Positions 14,201-23,200 of a stretch of 64,000 bases of DNA are shown in pieces. This DNA is from Megalonaias nervosa. Its lineage: Eukaryota; Mollusca; Bivalvia; Unionida; Unionidae. The stretch spans positions 78,495-142,494 of the forward strand of contig JAECUM010009758.1 in assembly GCA_016617855.1 (NCBI GenBank). Reading direction: 5' to 3'. The notes under the pieces were generated by a model. It had not been told where the DNA came from. It was given only the letters and a program-made list of their open reading frames with translations, and searched no databases. The translations under genes and the position numbers were made by a program. How positions within the stretch are numbered: position 1 is the first letter of the stretch; the number at the start of each line of letters is the position of its first letter.

Positions 14201-17200
14201 CTTTCCCGTGTTACATTATCCTATCTTCATGCAAAGAACCTAAGCTTGAGCTGTATGCTCCTTCTCAGAGTAATCAGGTAGGTTACTTTTGTGCAATTCC
14301 AAGGTCATTCAGATCTTGAAAGCTTGATTTAATTGAAATTTGTTAAAATAATTTCAGTGCAAGCAACATACCTGTATTCATTAATCAGTTTAACCTTGAT
14401 CCCAGGCTGATTAAATATCGCTGCACCTTTGACCAATTTTAGAATGTAGTGTTATTAAACAATATAAGAATTCACAATCCATCTTTCTACTTGTATATCA
14501 GATAATCTGTCAAAAATGCCAGCCATTTATAAATGTCCATAAAAATACATGTGATTTGTTTGCAACTGCTTCCACTTTATTGCATATCAGGTCCTGTCTC
14601 TGGATCCAAATGTAACTATACAAGTCAACAAGCTGAACAGAGACCTGCTGAAACTGATAGGAGTTGGTGAGTTTGCCCCCGAAGCACAGTTTAAGGATCC
14701 ATGCCTTTCCTATGTCTTGCCAGAGGTAAGTGGTGTATTTTATTTATTTCATAAATACTGGTTGGAAATAGAAATACACTTCACTTATTTATTTATTTAT
14801 TAAACAAATGTACTATGATGTGACTGGGAATGCCTTGCTATACCAAGAGGGTAGTTTTAAGTGTTCAATTTGAAGTGTTCATTAATATCAAAAAGTGACT
14901 TGCGTAAGCCATGTTGGGATAGGTGGCCAGTATACTGAGGTTCATTAATATTAGAATGGCAATAATGGGACCAGAGGAGGATGGGTTGGGAAGTGTTCAG
15001 TTAGGTAAGTTGTACTGCATATGGGTGATACAGACTTGATCTTACAGTGGTGGATTATTGTCTTTTTACTGCATGAACAAGTTCTGAGCTGAAATAGCAC
15101 AGTTGGTAAAGCATTGGACACTAAATTGAAGGGTTGCAGGTTCATTGCCTGCCCAGGCCAGCACTGATTTGCTGCCTCTCTGTGTCCTCTGGAAAAAGAC
15201 TTTGCTTCCATTTGCTTAGCATGATCTAGCCAATAATGAGCAAAAGTGCCATTAAAAATCTACAAACGAACGAGTTAAACCAGTTCCTATTATTCTATTT
15301 CCATTTCTCTCTCTCTCTCGTTTTGGTCCTAGTAACAGGAAAGGTGCAAAATGTTCAATGGGAAATTCTTGACACAAATAAATCTTTGCTTTTGCAGGTC
15401 TTTCTAAACATGTCTGCACAGAAAGAATGCTATACAGTGTGATCGTGATTTACACGATCTCAATTCACGTGAATTTGAAATAACACGAGATGGGGGAAAA
15501 TGCGAAAAATAACGCAACTATTGAGATAACTCTCATAAATATAGATTGTGCCACCGTCGTACGCAAACATTACCCATGATGCCCAGCTCTTACACCCCCA
15601 CCATTGTATTTATTGTGGCCTCTGTGCTGCGTAAGTATGTACATGTACAAATTGTTTGTTACAATTTTGGAACGTTATTAGTGATGGCGTCTAAAAGACG
15701 ACCAAGTGATAGTCCAAAGAGACCAAGGAAGACTATTTCTTTAGAGGTTAAACTTGAAGTAGTGAAAAGGTATGAAGCTGGTCAGAGTACCGCCATGATA
15801 AAGCATGCTTTGAACCTTAGTGAAGTACATGTAGAATAATACATGACAGTGCAGAAAAAATCAAAGCAAGTGTGAAAGCTGGAACCTCCCTTTCGAACCA
15901 GAAAAGTTGTTTTTATTTTATGTTTCCTATGTTTTAAGTTCATTTTCCTATGCTTTTTTATGAAAACTTTTCTTATTTTTTTTTAATTTTAATCTACTTT
16001 GCAGAAGCATCCCGTAATTTTAACATACTGAATTTATATGGAGAAAATTATCTCAATTTACGTGAATCTCATATTATGCGTGCGCTTCAAAAACGTAACC
16101 CTCGCGTAAATTGCGATCACACTGTACTTTGCACAGAATTCTAAAAGTTCACCTTTTGTTTCCATCAGCACTACCTCAGAGGCTTTGTATTCTGTGTTCA
16201 AAGCTTGATAGGTTGATATTTTTTTCATATGATCATGAGTTATTTGATAGGTGTGATGTATTTTTTATTTAGGTCATCATGTACTCAAAGACTGTTTCTT
16301 TTAGCAGCATTACAATTTTTCAGGTGATCTGCAAGTCTTGTAACCACATCCGAGACCTGGATCTGTGTAGAGACCCTTATCTGGATCATAGCGGAGCAGG
16401 GTGAGCAAATACATCTCATCTGTTCATTTAAATGATTGACATTTCTCATGGTATCTTTTTTTTTCTTAATATCACATGAAGAAGAATAAGGATGTTCAGT
16501 AACTAGTATAATGGTAAGGACAACTGAACTGGTCAACTTGGAAATACATGTACCAGCAGTTTTGCATCTAGAATCCTAAGGGCAGGGGGCATGTCAGCAT
16601 GCCCTCCATAGTATGCACCCATTCAAACGGACAAATAATACTGATACTGTTTAATACACTGGTATTGTTTAAAAGAAATGATTGAAGTATTGCCACCATA
16701 ACTTTTGTCTGCGCTTAATATTTTAAATGTTTTGTCAGATGCTTCAGATTGCCCGTAAAATCATGTTTAAATATCTGGTTCACCTGAAAAGATCTGCACC
16801 ATGGAACTGTTAATTCAGTATCTTGTTTATCATTTAACTTTTGTTTTCACTCATTATCAGCTTTTATTAAAATGATTCCCATTGTGTCTAATTTATTTTC
16901 TTTTCACACGAATGTATTACTGATTGAATACCAAATTGTGTATTTCTGCAAGTTTTTATATCAGAAATCTGGTCCTTTTTGGCATTCATTCAACCTTGAA
17001 ACTCTGTTATGCTAGCATACAAAGTGGGATGCATAGTAGTCCAGACTTGGTGGACATATATATAGCTGCCAAGTGTCACATTTTTTTTTTGTATTTGTCC
17101 CATATTTTGGACCTGAATACAGGTTTACATTTTTCTTGTTAAAAATCCATTTTTAATTTAAAAGGAAACAAAAATTAAATTAAAAATTTTCTGTTTAGAA

Positions 17201-20200
17201 GGGGCACCTGGTTCCATTCGGAGAGTAAATGTTATCACATGTATATAGGGATATCAAGTTCTAATATATGATTGGTTCATTCAAAATCGAGGCTACCATG
17301 CTAGTCTTTAACCACATTATTTGACTGCACAAAGCAGTTGCTGCTAGCACTGTATCTCATCTTTGTAGTATTCAACTTCTAGTCGTGTCGAAAAGGAAAG
17401 CAGAAGATTCAGAGTTTACTCTAGCAAAGAAAAGAAAACGGAACTGGAAGGACAATTGTACTATGTTTTGAAACCATCTAGCAAAGGAGAAAATGTTGTG
17501 TTTTGCAAATCGTGTAATTGAGCTTTCACTATTGGGCATGGAGGCGCCCATGACATAAAACAACATTGCATGAAAAAGCTAATAAACATCAGCTTGCTAC
17601 TTCATCATCAACAACTCAGCCTAAACTTGTGACATTTATAAATGCCAGAGAGAACCGTAATGTAATTCGATAGAAGTTCGGTTATCTAAATTTCTTTTAG
17701 AAATGAACCTTCCTCAGTTACTAATGATGCTGGCAATTTGTTTTGCACACTTTTTCCAAACATTTAAATTGCAAATTACTCATGTACTAAAAGGAAGACA
17801 GTTTAAGTAAAAATATTGCACAGAATTCAGATCATCAGTGAAAGATGGTACATTGGAATCAATAATGATTGAAAGGAGAAAAAGATGTGGAAAAGGCTCC
17901 TATAAACAGCCAGTGTCTGAATGTGTGTTGCATTCTTTCACCTTCTGAATGCGTGCCCGATCAGAAGGTACAGAAGTGCAACACATGCATCTTTAACATT
18001 TACTGATGGTTGTAGGTGTTGTAAATAGTTACATATGTATTAAAGTTTCAAAAATCATTGTTCCTGAAAATCAGTAATTATGTCAATGTCTGTCAGTATT
18101 TTTGTACTCTGGGGTTGGCAGCTATGCACATGACCAGAATTGTGGGAAACGTACGATCCCAAATCGGAGGTACAGTGCTACATTGCTGCTAATGAACTTG
18201 ATTTGACAAGAGCCACCCAGTTTTCATCTTCATTTACTGTCTGTTAAGCTGAAAAAACATCTTCATAGCAGAATGTGATCAAGATGTAGAAACAGATAAC
18301 AAGTTCATTTGCTGCCTTAGTTGAATGCAAAACTAGGGAAATTTAGTGAAGGTAAATAAAAGGTACAACAAATGGTTGTAATAATGCAACAAACACCTGC
18401 AAGATCACAACTCTGCATTTGATTAGGTTTTCATGAAGTTTAGCTGACACCACTTTGATAGTTTGATTGACACTTTGCACATTTGAATGCAAGAGGGCAC
18501 ATCAGATTCACGATGATTACACTGAAACCAAATTAAAGATGAAACTGAAATGTGATTTTCACTTTACAAGACTTTTTAATTGATGCCACCAGTAAGCATG
18601 ATCAACATTTTCATTGATCTATATTTTCATCATGAATTGTTATTTACTGTGTATTGAGAATGTCTATTTCATAAAGTTTTAACGCAATTTAATAATTCTT
18701 ATTAAAGTTAGATATTTCATATTGTTGATTACGAATTTTGTATACTACTGCCTATATCAAGGTTTCATTTACCAATTTTTTATGGCGATTTTCTTCACCT
18801 TCAGGAAATAGGGACCCTTTTGTTCTATAAAAAAAGATGGGACCCACACATGCCCCTGCATTTGAAGTGAGTTTACAAGTGAGATACACAAGCAGGTGTA
18901 TTATCTCCCGAGATAAACCACTCAAATACACAAGTAGTTAGACTATCTCTTCTGATATCAACCAATCTAATACACAAGTAGTTAGACTATCTCTTCTGAT
19001 ATCAACCACTCTAAAACACAAGTAGTTAGACTATCTCTTCTGATATCAACCAATCTAATACACAAGTAGTTAGACTATCTATTCTGATGTCAACCAATCT
19101 AATACAACGCATACAATCCTTACGAGACAATGCATACAATCCTTATGAGACAATGCATACAATCCTTATGAGACAATGCATACAATCCTTATAATGAGAC
19201 AATGCATACAATCCTTATAATGAGACAATGCATAGTCCTCATAAAGAGACAATGCATACAATCCTCATAATGAGACAGCGCATACAATCCTTATAATGAG
19301 ACAATGCATACAATCCTTATAATGAGACAATGCATACAATCCTTATAATGAGACAATGCATACAATCCTTATGAGACAATGCATACAATCCTTATAATGA
19401 GACAATGCATACAATCCTTGTTAGTCAGTGCATACAATCCTTATAATGAGATGATGCATACAATCTTTATGATGTGATGCATACAATCCTTATAATAAGA
19501 CAATGCATACAATCCTATTAATGACAGTGCATACAATCCTTATGAGACAATGCATACAATCCTTATGACACGATTCATTCAATCCTTATAATGAAACAAT
19601 GCATACAATCCTGATAATGAGACAACACATACAATCCTTATGCACTTTGCTAAATAAATTCTGTGTTTTGTATAGTCCGAACTGGCATAGCTTGACACTA
19701 TGGATTATACTTTTGTTTATACAAAGTTTAGTTACTGGCGGTAAAGACCCTGAAAATGCAAGGAATTTTAAAAACTGATGAGCTCAAATTTGGTGTGGCA
19801 GTGGCATGAAAATTTGGGTCAGTTTCTTGACTTGTAACAAAATGGCAGTATATATGATCATCCATGTGTACACCTTTTTTAATACCTTCGTGTCACTGTT
19901 GAATTGTTACTTAAGCAACCAGAAACATCTACAAGTTGCATACTATTAAAGGTTGAGGTGTTATCTTAAATAGGTTGCATGCAGATCTATGAAGAAAATA
20001 TTCATGCATAAACCTTATTATTTATGCCATTGAACAAAGTGTATCCTTTTTATGTAAACTGTATTGCCACTCCAGAAGAAAAGATTTTGTTGACATCTGG
20101 GGTGGTTGGGGTGAAATCTCCAATGTTTATAAAAGGTAAAAGTAGAAGAGACTACTTCAACTGGAGGAACTTTTTGAACCACATGAAAAATTGCTTTGCA

Positions 20201-23200
20201 AACAGTTGAAGGAAAGAAGTTTAAAGTTGCGATTCCCTGCCACAAAAATGCCAGTATTATCAATTTGTTTTACAGGCCTGCAGTTTGGTCATGTGTCCAG
20301 TGTAAGGCAGAGTACGACCTTGTGGAAATAGAGCAGAGTTTAATAGAAGCTATTCACAGAAAGTCCATGGCCCATGTACTTCAGGACCTCCGGTGTTCCA
20401 AATGTCATGGGGTAATGCTCACTCCGTTTACTGGTTATGTTTATTGTTTTCTCTGAGACATGTGATTGCACACATTCCCCCCAAAATAAATCCCATCAGA
20501 ATAACACAGCACATGACAGCTGCACACAGAGATAGTTCATTCTTTGTGCTAGCAAATTCTTTGAAATCTAGAATGTCCATTATTATTATTCAGAACTTGT
20601 ACAGTCTTTCAGGCAGTTGTTAAATTAAGTACCAAATGGAGGCATTGTCACTTTATACAGAATCATACCAGAGTTTTCTCCAAGGTGCTTAAGTGTGAGA
20701 ATCTCGCCCAGAAACATGAACCAATGCCATAAAAATCCTGAACAAATAGTTGATTGGCTCTGAAGGTAACAGAACCTGTTGCATTCATTTACTGTTATGA
20801 GTTCAGTCTGATCATGTAAGTGTATGACATCAACATCAACCATCATAATCAAGTGAATTGTAGGTTACTTTTAATATGCTGCCATGAGGTGGAGCATTTT
20901 TTGTTGTTAAAGTTTCTGTTCTTTTTGTTTGTCACCAATTTGATTTTTTTTGCAATAACTTGAGTCATCCACCATCTGCAGTTTCCAAATTTTATGGATG
21001 GCCTCTTGGGGGTAAGGAAGAACCATGTCAGTATTGGGGTCAAAAGCTCAAAGGTCAAGGTCACTGACTAAAAGGAGAAAAATGGTTTCAGCACAAAAAC
21101 TCTAGTTCATCACCATCAGCAGTTGCCAAACTTTGTGGATGGCTTTTCCTTAGGAAGAGCCTATCAGTTTCGGAGTCAAAAGGAGAAAGGTTAAAATCAC
21201 TAACTTGAAGAGTAAATATGGTTTCTGCACAACAGCATAGTTCTATATCATATATATGAACCAGACTTTGTAGCTGTCATGCACTTGAGATAAAGAAGTT
21301 AATTGTTTTGGGGGGTTAAAGGTCAAGGTCACTGAATGAAGGAAGAAAAATAGTTTCTGAAAAATGATATTATTTCTTCATCATGGACCTGAACAAAACT
21401 TTGTGGATGGCTTGCACTGTGGCAAGGAAGAAACATGGATTTCTCTACAAAAACTTCAGTTGTCTGCATAAAGGATATCAAACAAGCAGATTTATAGTGT
21501 ACCAGGGAACTCTAGCAGTTAATCACTGGGAGAGTTTCAGTGATTACCTGGTAATTAAAAGTATTTTGCCTGCTGTTAAGTAAAGTTCTAATGCATCCAA
21601 GGTAGTGCCACTGTCATAACACATTTGTGTGGCTGCTTTGCTGATAATAACAATAAACAATAACAAGTTTTATTCATTAAAAATTATTCGTCTGAAAAAA
21701 GGCCGAGGTTAGAGGTTCAGTTAATAATTGGGTTTGCATGTAACTCCTTCAGAATAATATGTCAGACAGTTAAATACTTGGCTTGTAAAATCTAAAAACT
21801 TCAAAGGTGTAAATGACCACTGGCATTGTCATCATTTAGTGGCAGATTAGTAAAATCAGTGATAATGTCATTAATGAGTTTACCTTCATTTGGTGGCAGA
21901 TAGGCATGGCCTGTGATACATCATTAGAGAATTTGTATTTACTTTACCGTCTTTTGGTGACAGATTGGTATATATACATCTTACGTATGATATGTGAGGA
22001 ACTTTGTCTCAGAGTAAGATTGCTGTGTTATAGGATTAGTATAGCTCAGTCTGTGTAATATCTGACTTGCAAGTGGTGTGTTGGGAGTTCAAAAGTCAGC
22101 GTTGATAGATTAATGCAAGTATCTTTGAGCTAGTAACTTGCCTTGTACCAGTTTTCTGGGTTATTATTATAAAACCATTCTATGGTAAAGGGAACCACAT
22201 TTATGGGTAATACAAAATCTGTTTTCAGGTGAAGGATACCAACATGAGGACATACTGCACCTGTGCTGGTGAATATGTCAACACTGTCGCCAATGCAGAG
22301 TTTGGGAAGAAGCTGCATACATTCCAAAGCATTGCAAGGTATTTACTTTTTTTTATCCTATTCAAAGCATTACCAGTTATTTGTTGACCATATTAAAAGC
22401 ATTGCAGCTTGTTTGTTGACCCTATTCAAAGCATTGCCAGGTATTTGCTTGTTAACCCTATTCAAAGGATTGTCTTCATTTTTCAGAGCATTGTTAAAGT
22501 ATATATTGGAAGTATTTCTGGTCAAATACGATGATTCTGAGATCTCCACACAACTTGCAGGAATTTTTCCACCATACACCATACCTCGTATTTGGAAGGT
22601 GATTTATTTTAGTGTACCCATGGTACAAGACCCACACTTTGCAACTGAAATGGCATTTTATCCCTCAAGTCTGCCTGTATGTCATGAATTTCGTTTCTGT
22701 GGAACAGCTTATGAAAAAAATTAATGGATTCATACCAAATTTATTGCTAACTTAATTTAAAAATTACCTGGATGAGGTTTTTTTGTCAAATATTTTTTGG
22801 GTCAAGATTTTACATTGTTTTGGCCCTGTTTGATTTCCGAGTTTGTCCTTGTGTTATAAATTTTATTTTCATATAACTACATTTGAAGATGATGTGGCTT
22901 GATGTCAAGAAAACCTGTCTAGTTATATTTTTCTAAAAGTTGACATACCTTGCCCTTGCATATTGAGCCTTGGTTTCTTTTTTTTTGTATCCGACTGGCA
23001 GAGGAAATCCATGTTTGAATAAACTTCAGGCAACATGGATTTCCTGTGCCAATTTCTAGTTCAATGAATTATTTTCAGGGGTTTTAGTTTTCTTTATTTT
23101 TTTTTTTTTTAAATAATTTAATTTCTTCGGGTGCTTGAAGGGTTTCTTGGTCTCAAATTTCCCTTTTGTAGGGTCAAAAACTTGGTGGGTTTTCTAGTAA

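Larger units (their letters stand above)
20412..22228 (+). other. POLE intron with dispersed GGTCAAGGTCAC-type repeat
   Basis: Bases about 20930-21420 hold two or three diverged copies of a roughly 130-base segment (CCAAACTTTGTGGATGGC..., GGGGTCAAAAG, AAAGGTCAAGGTCACTGA). Similar segments appear elsewhere in the window. A tRNA-like SINE head lies at about 22038-22115. Confidence 0.6.

Noticed and set aside
19105..19645. CRISPR-like array of short repeats
   Set aside because: Units are contiguous with no unique spacers, in an animal intron; it is a minisatellite. The same applies to 45195-45955.
22263..22724. A 153-codon open frame across the POLE exon ending at 22338
   Set aside because: It reads the exon in another frame and continues into intronic repeats; the POLE frame is strongly supported.
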